64,000 nucleotides of DNA from Grimontia kaedaensis (lineage in GTDB: Bacteria > Pseudomonadota > Gammaproteobacteria > Enterobacterales > Vibrionaceae). The notes under the pieces were generated by a model. The model searched no databases. It was not told the origin of the DNA and saw nothing but the letters and a program-made list of their open reading frames with translations. Position 1 is the first letter of the stretch; every line of letters starts with the position of its first letter. The stretch spans positions 3,410,001-3,474,000 of the forward strand of contig NZ_CP082275.1 of the NCBI RefSeq assembly GCF_023746615.1, read 5' to 3'. Position numbers and translations under genes: made by a program. Below are positions 34,413-42,211 of this stretch, in pieces.

Positions 34413-34453
34413 CTTTGTGTTATCGAGCAACAGCTAACAATAAGGACATCACA

Positions 34454-35431
34454 ATGAATTATTCGAAATCGATTCTCGCCGTGATCTTCTCGGCGCTATT
34501 ATCCACTCCCGCTTTGGCAAAGGAGGTGGCTTATGTGGCAAACGAAAAGGATGACACCGTCAGTGTGATAGACATGGACACGATGGAAGTGATTGACACC
34601 ATTGAGGTGGGTGATCGGCCCCGCGGTGTGGAACTCAGTAAAGACGGTACCAAACTGTTTATCTGTGCCAGTGAATCCGACACCGTACAAATTCTCGACC
34701 TTGCCACCAACACCATTGTTGGCGACCTTCCTTCTGGCGATGATCCTGAGCTCTTTGCCCTGCATCCTGATGGCAACCGCCTATACATTGCTAACGAAGA
34801 CGACGCCCTGATGACAGTGGTCGATATCCCAAGCTCCAGCGTGATCGCTCAGGTGGAAGTGGGTGTTGAGCCAGAAGGCGTAGCCGTGAGCCCAGATGGA
34901 AAAATCGCCATCATCACCTCTGAAACCTCCAACATGGCGCACTGGATTGATACCCAATCTAACCAGATGGTGCATAACACTTTGGTTGATGCCCGCCCGC
35001 GTTACGCTGAATTTACGCCAAGCGGTGAGCAGCTTTGGGTAAGTGCTGAAATTGGCGGCACGGTAGCGGTGATCGATACCGACACCAAAGAAATCATCAA
35101 GAAAATCGGTTTTGCGCCGAAAGGCGTCCACAAAGACAAAGTGCAACCGGTCGGTGTGAAAATCACGGCGGATGGCAAAACTGCATTTGTCGCATTGGGA
35201 CCAGCAAACCATGTTGCCGTCGTTAATACTGAGACCTTGGAAGTGGAAGATTATCTTTTGGTTGGGCGCCGCGTGTGGCAAATGGCCTTCAACGGCGAAC
35301 AGGACAAATTGCTGGCGACAAATGGCGTGAGTGGCGACGTGTCGATCATTGACGTTCCGAACCGCAAGGTGGTGAAAACCGTCAAAGTGGGTCGCTATCC
35401 CTGGGGAGTGGCTGTTGGTCAAGCGGAATAA
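34454..35431 (+). CDS. PQQ-associated YncE/YVTN-type beta-propeller protein
   Basis: 325 residues with a signal peptide (AVIFSALLSTPALAK). Seven YVTN-like repeats are visible, such as VAYVANEKDDTVSVIDMDTM, DGNRLYIANEDDALMTVVDI and DKLLATNGVSGDVSIIDV. It matches the beta-propeller of the PQQ-dependent catabolism ABC locus; it does not carry the PQQ dehydrogenase active-site residues. The start is the ATG at 34454, just after the binding-protein gene; the longer open frame overlaps that gene and lacks a signal peptide at its end. Confidence 0.87.
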   Translation: MNYSKSILAVIFSALLSTPALAKEVAYVANEKDDTVSVIDMDTMEVIDTIEVGDRPRGVELSKDGTKLFICASESDTVQILDLATNTIVGDLPSGDDPELFALHPDGNRLYIANEDDALMTVVDIPSSSVIAQVEVGVEPEGVAVSPDGKIAIITSETSNMAHWIDTQSNQMVHNTLVDARPRYAEFTPSGEQLWVSAEIGGTVAVIDTDTKEIIKKIGFAPKGVHKDKVQPVGVKITADGKTAFVALGPANHVAVVNTETLEVEDYLLVGRRVWQMAFNGEQDKLLATNGVSGDVSIIDVPNRKVVKTVKVGRYPWGVAVGQAE

Positions 35432-35451
35432 GGAGAGGTGAGACACCTGAC

Positions 35452-36174
35452 ATGATTGAAGTTTCCGGTTTGTCTCACAACTATGGTTCGCGCTGCGCCC
35501 TGAGCGATCTCTCCTTTACGCTTGGGCGCGGCCTTCATATGCTTCTTGGCCCAAATGGTGCTGGGAAAAGCACCCTGTTTTCCTTGCTCACCCGTTTAAC
35601 GCCGCTCCAACAGGGCGAAATCGCTTTGCTAGGAGAAGTACCATCCCGCCAGACCATGGCGAAGCTCGGCATGGTGTTCCAGCAAAACACCCTCGATCTC
35701 GATTTAACCGTAGGCCAAAACCTCAGTTATTACGGCGCGCTTCATGGCTACAGCAAAAAACAGAGCCTCGAAAAAGCTGAGCCTCTTTTGACGCATTTTT
35801 CCCTTACTGACCGCATAAACGATAAAGTCCGCACCTTAAATGGCGGGCATCGGCGTCGCACCGAACTTGTCCGTTCATTAATGCATTCACCCTCTATTTT
35901 GTTGTTGGATGAACCCACCAGCGGGCTAGATCCTAAAGCAAGGGCTTCACTGTCTGAAGCAGTAAGAAGCCTTTGCGAGCAACAGCCATTATGTGTGCTC
36001 TGGGCAACTCATCTGATTGAGGAAGTGGATGACCATGATGATGTATTGATTCTGCATCGCGGCACCTTAAGAGCGCACAACAAGGCCAGTGAACTCAGAT
36101 CCTTGCACCAGCATCCCACGCTTACGAAAGTCTTCGCCACCCTGACCTCAGATAACGAGGGGGACGGCCGATGA
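35452..36174 (+). CDS. PQQ-associated ABC transporter ATP-binding protein
   Basis: 240 residues. Walker A GPNGAGKST, Q-loop VFQQNTLD, Walker B SILLLDEPTSG, switch His ATHLIEE. The signature is LNGGHRRR instead of LSGGQ, a mild deviation. Overlaps the permease start by 4 bases (ATGA), showing coupling. It belongs to the ABC-2 exporter-type ATPases seen at PQQ alcohol dehydrogenase loci (PedA-type in P. putida). Substrate unknown; an exporter of a toxic aldehyde or acid is one possibility. Confidence 0.9.
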   Translation: MIEVSGLSHNYGSRCALSDLSFTLGRGLHMLLGPNGAGKSTLFSLLTRLTPLQQGEIALLGEVPSRQTMAKLGMVFQQNTLDLDLTVGQNLSYYGALHGYSKKQSLEKAEPLLTHFSLTDRINDKVRTLNGGHRRRTELVRSLMHSPSILLLDEPTSGLDPKARASLSEAVRSLCEQQPLCVLWATHLIEEVDDHDDVLILHRGTLRAHNKASELRSLHQHPTLTKVFATLTSDNEGDGR

Positions 36175-36965
36175 GCTATTGGTATGCGTTTGTCGGGATT
36201 TGCTATCGCGAATGGCTGCGTTTTTTCTCCCAACGGGCCAGGTTTGCAGCAAGCCTTGTCAGGCCACTTTTGTGGCTCGTCGTATTTGCGGCAGGTTTCA
36301 GGGCAGCGCTTGGAATTGCCATCATGGAGCCCTACGCCACTTACATCAATTACGAGGAATATATCCTGCCCGGTCTTTGCGCCATGATTTTGCTGTTCAA
36401 TGGCATGCAAAGCTCACTGTCGATTGTCTATGACCGGGAAATGGGCAGCATCAAGGTGCTTTTGACCAGCCCACTGCCGCGCCCTTTTTTGCTGCTTTCC
36501 AAACAAATCGCCAGCGCTTTGGTGAGTGTGCTTCAGGTCGGTGCCTTTTTGGTGATTGCTGCGTTGTATGATAGGCCACTGGATCCCATGGGTTATGTGC
36601 TGGTGATCCCCACCCTTTTCCTCGTCGCCTTGATGCTGAGCGCCTTGGGCATTGTCATCGCCTCACGCATCAAACAACTGGAGAATTTCGCCGGGGTGAT
36701 GAACTTTGTCATCTTCCCGATGTTTTTCCTTTCTTCGGCGCTGTATCCACTTTGGAAAATGCAGGAAGCGAGCATCTGGCTGTATGAAATCTGCCGTTTC
36801 AACCCCTTTACCTTTGGCGTGGAACTCATCCGGTTTTCGCTGTATCAGCAATTGAATATCACCGCCCTACTGGTGGTGACTGGCTGTACACTAGCGTTTG
36901 TGATTCTCGCCGTCGCCGGTTTCCAACCTGTGAAAGAACAAGGAAAACCTGGCGGAAAACCGTAA
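36171..36965 (+). CDS. ABC-2 type permease, PedC-like
   Basis: 264 residues with about six membrane helices (SLVRPLLWLVVFAAGFRAAL, LPGLCAMILLFNGM, FLVIAALYDRP, VLVIPTLFLVALML, FVIFPMFFLSSAL, ALLVVTGCTLAFVILAVAGF). This is the alcohol ABC transporter permease family (PedC). ABC-2 permeases normally export. Last gene of the four-gene module; a strong terminator follows. Confidence 0.9.
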   Translation: MSYWYAFVGICYREWLRFFSQRARFAASLVRPLLWLVVFAAGFRAALGIAIMEPYATYINYEEYILPGLCAMILLFNGMQSSLSIVYDREMGSIKVLLTSPLPRPFLLLSKQIASALVSVLQVGAFLVIAALYDRPLDPMGYVLVIPTLFLVALMLSALGIVIASRIKQLENFAGVMNFVIFPMFFLSSALYPLWKMQEASIWLYEICRFNPFTFGVELIRFSLYQQLNITALLVVTGCTLAFVILAVAGFQPVKEQGKPGGKP

Positions 36966-36998
36966 GCAAACCAGCAGTTTTCGCTAAACCGAAGACAC

Positions 36999-37027
36999 AA
37001 AAAAACCGCGCCTTTGCGCGGTTTTTT
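36999..37027. terminator. Bidirectional terminator after the ABC module
   Basis: AAAAAACCGCG/CGCGGTTTTTT with a 6-base loop, between the converging permease and outer-membrane protein genes. Confidence 0.92.
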
Positions 37028-37042
37028 CAACGTTTTCAGGGC

Positions 37043-37690
37043 TTAGAAGTTGAACTCTACGCCACCGAAGAAACCGTCGTTATAGAACTTACCTGGGGTA
37101 TTAAAGTAAGCAAAATCGTAATCCTGAACGCGGTAACCCGCTTTGAAGTTCAGATCAGCGGCAACTAGACCCAGAGTAAAGAGCACACCCGCTTCTGCAT
37201 CAACGGTGCTGGTGTCGTCGTAGCTACCAAAGCTAAAGGTACCAAACAGAGAAACTGGGGTTGCTGGAATGCCCAGACGCACATCAGAGTAAACCGCTGG
37301 CTGCCACTCATCGAAGTCATTATTACCAAAACAACCATCGAATTTTTGTAGGTTTAAGCCGATATCGAAGGAGATCAAGTCGTTGTCCAAGATCTCGTAA
37401 TAAGCGATCAAATCGTACTGAGTGAACTCAACCTTTGGAGTGGTCTCGCCTTTCGAATTAACACCGGTATAACGGATTTTCGCATTAGGCACGAGTGGAA
37501 TAAAGTGTTCGAAAGCGGCGTAGTAAGAACCTTGAACGTTAGTATCATCTGCGCGGACATCATTGACTTTCGCATCTGCATACCATGCATCAGCACCCGC
37601 TTTAGCCCCTAAAAGCACAGCTGCCTGTGCAGGCATTGCAAATGATCCAGCTACGGCAAGTGCAACAAGAGAAAGGTTTAGTTTTTTCAT
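37043..37690 (-). CDS. TIGR04219-type outer-membrane beta-barrel protein
   Basis: 215 residues with a signal peptide (AVAGSFAMPAQA) and alternating strands ending in the aromatic C-terminus GGVEFNF, the mark of an outer-membrane barrel. It fits a family common in Vibrionaceae and Shewanella, of unknown function. Near the middle a CFGNNDFDEW loop has the only cysteine. Monocistronic; 37691-37832 upstream holds its promoter and no gene. Confidence 0.85.
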   Translation of the reverse strand: MKKLNLSLVALAVAGSFAMPAQAAVLLGAKAGADAWYADAKVNDVRADDTNVQGSYYAAFEHFIPLVPNAKIRYTGVNSKGETTPKVEFTQYDLIAYYEILDNDLISFDIGLNLQKFDGCFGNNDFDEWQPAVYSDVRLGIPATPVSLFGTFSFGSYDDTSTVDAEAGVLFTLGLVAADLNFKAGYRVQDYDFAYFNTPGKFYNDGFFGGVEFNF

Positions 37691-37832
37691 TGAAAGGGCT
37701 CCGCCTTACATTCTTTCGGTTTATGGTTTGCGTCGACTATAGCAAAACCATGGCAAAGATTCCGCACAAACTGCCGGAAATTCATGCGGAATCTTTTATG
37801 CTACTAGCAAGCTTCTTTCATTATAGTCACGT

Positions 37833-38099
37833 TTAGTATCGACGTGCTCGATGGTAACGGCGTGAGCGTTTATAGCAGTAATCGCGCGCTTGTGAAGCTG
37901 TTTTATCACGGCCTTTGAGCAACCAGACAATCACCGCAGCCAACAAAATCCATGGCAGCATTTTGAATACCAGGCCAATCATACCTGCCAGTGCCATCAC
38001 GATAAATCCCACCGCTATTGCAGCGACAATACCCAGAAAGCTGATACCCGTTGCTAACAGTGCAATCGTAAAACCAACAATAAACAGAAACTCGATCAT
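37833..38099 (-). CDS. pspG: Phage shock protein G (PspG)
   Basis: 88 residues: two hydrophobic helices (MIEFLFIVGFTIALLATGIS and LPWILLAAVIVWLLKG) and a short basic, Tyr/Arg-rich tail (YKRSRRYHRARRY), closely matching the plan of E. coli PspG. It is an inner-membrane effector of the PspF stress response to loss of proton-motive force. AGGAGG is 5 bases before the second ATG (38099). It stands beside dusA, as in E. coli, but a 266-base inverted-repeat element lies in its leader. Confidence 0.88.
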   Translation of the reverse strand: MIEFLFIVGFTIALLATGISFLGIVAAIAVGFIVMALAGMIGLVFKMLPWILLAAVIVWLLKGRDKTASQARDYCYKRSRRYHRARRY

Positions 38100-38135
38100 C
38101 ATACCCTCCTAAGGTCAGTGACTCTTTCTTGTTTG

Positions 38136-38401
38136 TATACCCAAACGACCTGGAGATGCTCGCATTCAGAGGTCATCAATGCGTTCAATTCGAGGCAAAT
38201 TCCACGAGGAATAGTCGCTCTATTTCCGTGGTATTTAACAAAGAAGTGGGCGCATTGAAGGCCTCCCTCCGGGCGAGTTGACTGACGCAGTGCTCTTTGT
38301 TGTTCCTTTTTGATGGAGGTGACTACACCTACAAAGGAACGCCGCAATCACAACGCCAGTCAAACTCGCTGAATCCTGCATCTTCAGGTTGTTTGGGTAT
38401 A
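38136..38401. mobile_element. Miniature inverted-repeat element (MITE-like), about 266 bases
   Basis: The ends are 24-base inverted repeats with 22 identities. The left end starts TATACCCAAACGACCTGG and the right end, read inward, TATACCCAAACAACCTGA. Inside are nested inverted repeats (GCGAGTT-GACTG at 38273 and CAGTCAAACTCGC at 38356; GTTCCTTT and AAAGGAAC around a GGAGGTG/CACCT hairpin). There is no transposase gene. A diverged copy of the core lies at 46547-46640. It separates pspG from its likely promoter. Confidence 0.75.
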
Positions 38402-38407
38402 TTAGTC

Positions 38408-38426
38408 TTTGCACGAAGCAGGCCAA
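38408..38426 (-). promoter_or_regulatory. Sigma-54-type promoter of pspG
   Basis: On the minus strand TTGGCCTGCTTCGTGCAAA: GG and GC are exactly 10 bases apart as in -24/-12 promoters, with 3 mismatches to TTGGCACG-N4-TTGCA. pspG is sigma-54/PspF dependent in E. coli. The predicted start of transcription falls at about 38399, the edge of the inverted-repeat element. Without the element the promoter would be only about 45 bases from the gene. Confidence 0.6.
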
Positions 38427-38454
38427 CTTTATCATCTCTTTTAAAACAAACAGA

Positions 38455-38490
38455 TAAAGAAAAAGCGCCGCAGTTTGGCTGCAGCGCTTC
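38455..38490 (-). terminator. Terminator of dusA
   Basis: Minus strand AAGCGCTGCAG/CTGCGGCGCTT (one mismatch) followed by TTTTTCTTTATC. Confidence 0.8.
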
Positions 38491-38543
38491 GTTTATTCTT
38501 GGTAAATTTTACCGACTATTGCGTCAATTTTAACCAGCCGGAT

Positions 38544-39584
38544 TTACACATCCAGATGTGCGGGGATTTTCGCCAGTGCGGCTTCCAGCACTTCAACGCC
38601 TGAGCCTGGTTTGTGCGCATTTTCACTGATGTATCGACGCCATTGACGAGCACCTGGCATGTTTTGGAACAAGCCCAGCATGTGACGGCTAATATGATTC
38701 AGGTAAGTGCCCTTACTCAGTTCCGCTTCAATGTAAGGGAACATGGCTTTTACAGCATCACTGCGTTTGATGATTGGTGCATCACCACCAAAAAGGCAGT
38801 TATCCACTTCTGCCAGCATGTACGGGCTTTGGTAAGCCTCACGGCCAATCATTACGCCATCTAGATACTTCAGATGCTCTTCCGCTTCTTCCAGAGATTT
38901 AATACCACCGTTGATCGCCATGGTCAGGTGCGGAAAGTCTTTCTTAAGTTGGTAAACGCGTGGGTAATCCAGTGGCGGAATTTCACGGTTCTCTTTCGGG
39001 CTAAGGCCAGAAAGCCACGCTTTTCGGGCGTGAATCGTGAAGTTATCACAGCCGCCTTTCTCGCTCACTGTGCGCACGAAATCGACCAGAAACTCATAGC
39101 TGTCCTGATCATCGATACCGATGCGGGTTTTTACGGTGACCGGAATATCAACCACTTCTTTCATTGCCGATACGCATTGCGCTACCAGTTCCGCTTCGCC
39201 CATCAGGCAAGCACCGAAACGACCATTTTGAACGCGATCAGACGGACAACCCACGTTAAGGTTGATTTCATCATAGCCGCGTTCGACAGCCAGTTTGGCG
39301 CAGGTCGCCAAATCCATAGGGTTTGAGCCACCCAGTTGCAGCGCGACAGGATGCTCTTCTTCGTTAAACGCCAGAAAGTCACCTTTGCCGTGAATGATGG
39401 CACCCGTGGTGACCATCTCGGTGTACAGCAAAGCGTTCTTAGACAGAATACGGTGGAAGTAGCGGCAGTGGCGGTCAGTCCAATCCAGCATCGGAGCCAC
39501 ACTGAAGCGCGCTGACGGGTAGGACACACCCTCAGACACAACGCCTGATGATGAGTTTTGGATGTCAGTTGTTTCGTTCAGCAT
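38544..39584 (-). CDS. dusA: tRNA-dihydrouridine synthase A
   Basis: 346 residues. FMN enzyme reducing U20 (and U20a) of tRNA. TIM-barrel motifs: RFSVAPMLDWTDRHCRYFHR, LQLGGSNP, NLNVGCPSDRVQNGRFGACL with the catalytic Cys in GACLM, VTVKTRIGID, AINGGIKS and DGVMIGREAY. GAGGT is 7 bases before the ATG. Slightly longer at the N-terminus than E. coli DusA. Adjacent to pspG, as in enterobacteria. Confidence 0.96.
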   Translation of the reverse strand: MLNETTDIQNSSSGVVSEGVSYPSARFSVAPMLDWTDRHCRYFHRILSKNALLYTEMVTTGAIIHGKGDFLAFNEEEHPVALQLGGSNPMDLATCAKLAVERGYDEINLNVGCPSDRVQNGRFGACLMGEAELVAQCVSAMKEVVDIPVTVKTRIGIDDQDSYEFLVDFVRTVSEKGGCDNFTIHARKAWLSGLSPKENREIPPLDYPRVYQLKKDFPHLTMAINGGIKSLEEAEEHLKYLDGVMIGREAYQSPYMLAEVDNCLFGGDAPIIKRSDAVKAMFPYIEAELSKGTYLNHISRHMLGLFQNMPGARQWRRYISENAHKPGSGVEVLEAALAKIPAHLDV

Positions 39585-39731
39585 GGATAAACCTCATTGC
39601 ACTTGGTTACGCAAAAGCACCGTCTTATACAGTACCTGATAAAAAAGTGTGCGGATTCTACCCTAACTCGGGCGTTTGCCCAAGTCGTGAAGGTGCAGTG
39701 CTTTCACATCCATTCTGGCGCTAGAAACATA

Positions 39732-39758
39732 AAGGGCATAGCCCGCGGCTATGCCCTT
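39732..39758 (-). terminator. Hairpin after the DUF2024 gene
   Basis: AAGGGCATAGCC/GGCTATGCCCTT with a 3-base loop; short T run on the minus strand. Confidence 0.65.
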
Positions 39759-39782
39759 CATTTTCTGAAGATTTACCCATCG

Positions 39783-40043
39783 TCACACAGGGCACCCTTC
39801 CAGTTTGTATATCGCGTACCCTTTTTCATCGATCTCGCTATCAAACTGAGGCAAGTCAGCGGTGGTGTGGCAAAAAGCACAGTTGCCAGATTTTACCATG
39901 GCATCCGCCTCGCCAATCTCAGCCAGCCAAGCTTTAGCATATTTCACCGCTAACTCATCGCTTTTCTCCCGAAGCAACACATCAAAGTGTAGGATTTTCC
40001 CAGAAGATGAGGTCGCGTAGGTGTCGTAAACATGTATTGCCAT
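39783..40043 (-). CDS. DUF2024 family protein
   Basis: 86 residues, cytoplasmic, beginning MAIHVYDTYATSSSGKILHF, which is diagnostic for DUF2024; function unknown. It has a CAFCH motif (GNCAFCHTT) and a late single Cys (LEGCPV). The CAFCH has the form of a heme c motif, but there is no signal peptide, so heme attachment is unlikely. The start is the ATG with AAGGAAG 5-6 bases upstream; an open frame 12 codons longer is less likely. Divergent from the MarR gene, with which it shares a palindromic operator region. Confidence 0.8.
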   Translation of the reverse strand: MAIHVYDTYATSSSGKILHFDVLLREKSDELAVKYAKAWLAEIGEADAMVKSGNCAFCHTTADLPQFDSEIDEKGYAIYKLEGCPV

Positions 40044-40202
40044 TTCTACTTCCTTATTAAATGCTTTAAAAATAGTCACTCAGTTCAGTTGAGAAACACC
40101 TCTTCAACAATCAGTCATCACATTGATTTTATTGAAAATACTAGAATTTAAGACCACTACTCATAGTCATGCCTAATTTTTCATTATGAGATATCGCTCC
40201 AA

Positions 40203-40223
40203 ATAGTTTCGCATCGAAACTAT
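40203..40223. promoter_or_regulatory. Palindromic operator upstream of the MarR gene
   Basis: ATAGTTTCG-CAT-CGAAACTAT, a perfect inverted repeat with 9-base arms. A half-site, TAGTTTCGAA, recurs at 40266-40275, close to the MarR start. The spacing and position suggest autoregulation by the MarR protein and control of the divergent DUF2024 gene (inference). Confidence 0.55.
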
Positions 40224-40304
40224 AATCAATTTACGCACCCTGCTAGAATTGTCAACTAAGAGTTGTAGTTTCGAATAAAAACTGTCCTCCAACAGAGACA
40301 ATAC

Positions 40305-40868
40305 ATGAGCAACATCAATCCATTAACTGACATCTTGGAACGCATTGTCACCCTGCACCGAAATGAAGTGCGTCTTGTGGGTGTAGAGTATGGCCTTCAT
40401 CCAGTGCATCTTGAGGTGCTGTATTACCTTTCCCGCTGTAACAAATTCAGCGACACCCCCGCTGCTGTCACCGAGTTTCTGGGGATCACCAAAGGTACAA
40501 CCTCTCAATCCATCACCTTGTTGGCATCGAAAGGCTTTTTGACCAAGAGAAAAGATCCGCATGATCGTCGCGTCACCCATTTGGTATTAACGGAAAAAGG
40601 CGAAGAAATCGCGAAAACCGCGATTCCTCCCACAGTGCTGAAAAATGGATTGGAGCAGTTAGGCGAAAGCCAACAAGCACTGAGAGAGCTACTTGAGACT
40701 CTGCTACGTAGCATGCAAAAAACCACCAATAGCGCCAGCTTTGGGCTTTGTAAAACCTGCAAATTCCATCAACCCATTGCTGACGGTAAGTTCTTCTGCA
40801 CGTTAACCAAGGAAACGCTCGATGCGGCAGGAAGGGAGCTGATTTGTCGGGAACACACGCTCGACTAG
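40305..40868 (+). CDS. MarR-family regulator with a cysteine-rich tail
   Basis: 187 residues. Residues 30-110 form a MarR winged helix (GLHPVHLEVLYYLSRCNKFS, then TKGTTSQSITLLASKGFLTK and DPHDRRVTHLVLTEKG). Unlike most MarR proteins it has an extra tail with C149-K-T-C152, C165 and C181-R-E-H184, arranged CXXC-X12-C-X15-CXXH, suggesting a zinc or iron-sulfur site and redox or metal sensing. Further Cys at position 45. Ligand and target unknown; the palindrome upstream is the likely operator. Confidence 0.85.
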   Translation: MSNINPLTDILERIVTLHRNEVRLVGVEYGLHPVHLEVLYYLSRCNKFSDTPAAVTEFLGITKGTTSQSITLLASKGFLTKRKDPHDRRVTHLVLTEKGEEIAKTAIPPTVLKNGLEQLGESQQALRELLETLLRSMQKTTNSASFGLCKTCKFHQPIADGKFFCTLTKETLDAAGRELICREHTLD

Positions 40869-41036
40869 CACTCAACCATTTTGCTAGAAAGCGCGATCAC
40901 GCACTGGTTGTCGTCGCCATTCGATGATTGAGTATCATCTACAATTATTCAAAGGCAAACAGCGGTCACGGCTTGGCGGGTGCGTGAATTGTTTGCTGTG
41001 ATAGAATATTGCCCTCAGCCTGATTTTTGAGGTCTT

Positions 41037-41495
41037 ATGGCCAATCTTTCACAACTAATTGCCCGAGCTCAGTCACTTTGTGAGCAGCGCGGTGTTCGAC
41101 TGACAGCACAGCGCGAGCGGGTATATGAGATTATCGTCCAGAGCAAAAGGGCGATTAGCGCCTATGATTTGCTGGATGTATTGCGGGAAACAGAGCCGCA
41201 AGCCAAACCACCCACGGTTTACCGCGCGCTCGATTTTTTGCTTTCTCAAGGCTTTGTGCACAAAGTGGAGTCAACAAATAGCTTTATTGCTTGCTGCTTG
41301 CCTGGACATGAGCAACATTGTTCACAGCTATTGATTTGCGACTCATGTGGCACAGTTGAAGAGTGTCACACTGATACACTGTCGACAGCCCTTCAGCAAA
41401 AAGCCAATCAGGTTAACTTTGCGGTGAATCATCACGTGGTTGAAACACATGGAACCTGTCACACCTGCCAGGTAGCGACACAGAAAATGCAGTAG
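41037..41495 (+). CDS. zur: Zinc uptake regulator Zur (Fur family)
   Basis: 152 residues. DNA-binding winged helix (RLTAQRERVYEIIVQSKRAI, PTVYRALDFLLSQGFVHKVE) and dimer domain with structural zinc pairs CDSCG and CHTC and regulatory ligands around HEQHC and HTD. It matches Zur rather than Fur, because Fur's HHDH region is replaced by LPGHEQHCSQLLICDSCGTV. Represses zinc uptake genes when zinc is bound. It lies 17 bases before cheX. Confidence 0.93.
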   Translation: MANLSQLIARAQSLCEQRGVRLTAQRERVYEIIVQSKRAISAYDLLDVLRETEPQAKPPTVYRALDFLLSQGFVHKVESTNSFIACCLPGHEQHCSQLLICDSCGTVEECHTDTLSTALQQKANQVNFAVNHHVVETHGTCHTCQVATQKMQ

Positions 41496-41512
41496 GACGG
41501 TAAAGAACTATT

Positions 41513-41974
41513 ATGCGCGCTGAATTTGTAAACCCTTTTTTGTCTTCGTTGGTGAACGTGCTGACCACCATGGCGCAGCTAGAAATTACGCCCAAAAAAC
41601 CTCAGCTAAAGACATCTGAAGTCGCCAAGGGCGATGTGTCCGGTCTTATTGGCATGGTCGGCCCAAAGACCAAAGGCTCTTTCTCTGTGACCTTTGAAGA
41701 AGAACTGGCGCTGGAAATCATGAACCGCATGCTGGGCGAAAGACCCACTTCTATTGATGCGGATGTCACCGACATGGTGGGCGAAATCACCAACATGGTG
41801 ACTGGTGGGGCCAAACGCCTACTGGCGGAAAAAGGCTTTGATTTTGATATGGCGACCCCGATTGTAGTCTCTGGCCGTGAACATACCATCACCCATAAAA
41901 GCGAAGGTCAGATCATCATCATGCCGTTCGATTCCGAATTTGGCCGTGCCTATATCGAAATTTGTTTCGACTAA
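41513..41974 (+). CDS. cheX: CheX-like chemotaxis protein (CheC/CheX phosphatase family)
   Basis: 153 residues. Begins MRAEFVNPFLSSLVNVLTTM; carries the E-X2-N phosphatase motif in DMVGEITNMVTGGAKRLL. CheX dephosphorylates CheY-P. In Vibrionaceae this single gene stands away from the main chemotaxis operons. It is probably cotranscribed with zur; the functional link is unclear. Confidence 0.88.
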   Translation: MRAEFVNPFLSSLVNVLTTMAQLEITPKKPQLKTSEVAKGDVSGLIGMVGPKTKGSFSVTFEEELALEIMNRMLGERPTSIDADVTDMVGEITNMVTGGAKRLLAEKGFDFDMATPIVVSGREHTITHKSEGQIIIMPFDSEFGRAYIEICFD

Positions 41975-41991
41975 GCCGAAAATACCCTCAT

Positions 41992-42023
41992 AAAAAACGC
42001 CGCATCAATGATGCGGCGTTTTT
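41992..42023 (+). terminator. Terminator of zur-cheX
   Basis: AAAAACGCCGCATC/GATGCGGCGTTTTT with a 3-base loop. Confidence 0.93.
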
Positions 42024-42050
42024 GTTTCTGACATTCAAACTTCAGCGGTT

Positions 42051-42211
42051 ATACCAATCACAGTGGGTAGGTGATCAGAAATGGCGCAGGAAAACGCTCG
42101 AGAACAAGGCGGAAAATTTCGATAAGTAGTTATTCTACAATTAAATTTTTCAACGCAGTTATCGAGCATTTTAACAAACTAGGATGAGCAGATATTTACT
42201 ACGATTGGTAT
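42051..42211. mobile_element. 161-base ATACCAATC inverted-repeat element
   Basis: Begins ATACCAATC and ends GATTGGTAT, perfect 9-base terminal repeats. Inside, GCTCGAGAACAAGG at 42096 and GTTATCGAGC at 42157 pair imperfectly. No coding capacity. It resembles short non-autonomous repeats scattered in Vibrio, Photobacterium and Shewanella (from memory). Its last base is the last base of the pgi stop codon, so it inserted exactly at the 3' end of pgi; it probably acts as part of the pgi 3' region. Confidence 0.65.

Noticed and set aside
38297..38533. 78-codon open frame through the inverted-repeat element
   Set aside because: It lies inside a hairpin-rich repeat whose second copy has stop codons in the same frame.
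39783..40043. CAFCH in the DUF2024 protein as a heme c site
   Set aside because: There is no signal peptide or membrane anchor, and DUF2024 proteins are not known as cytochromes.
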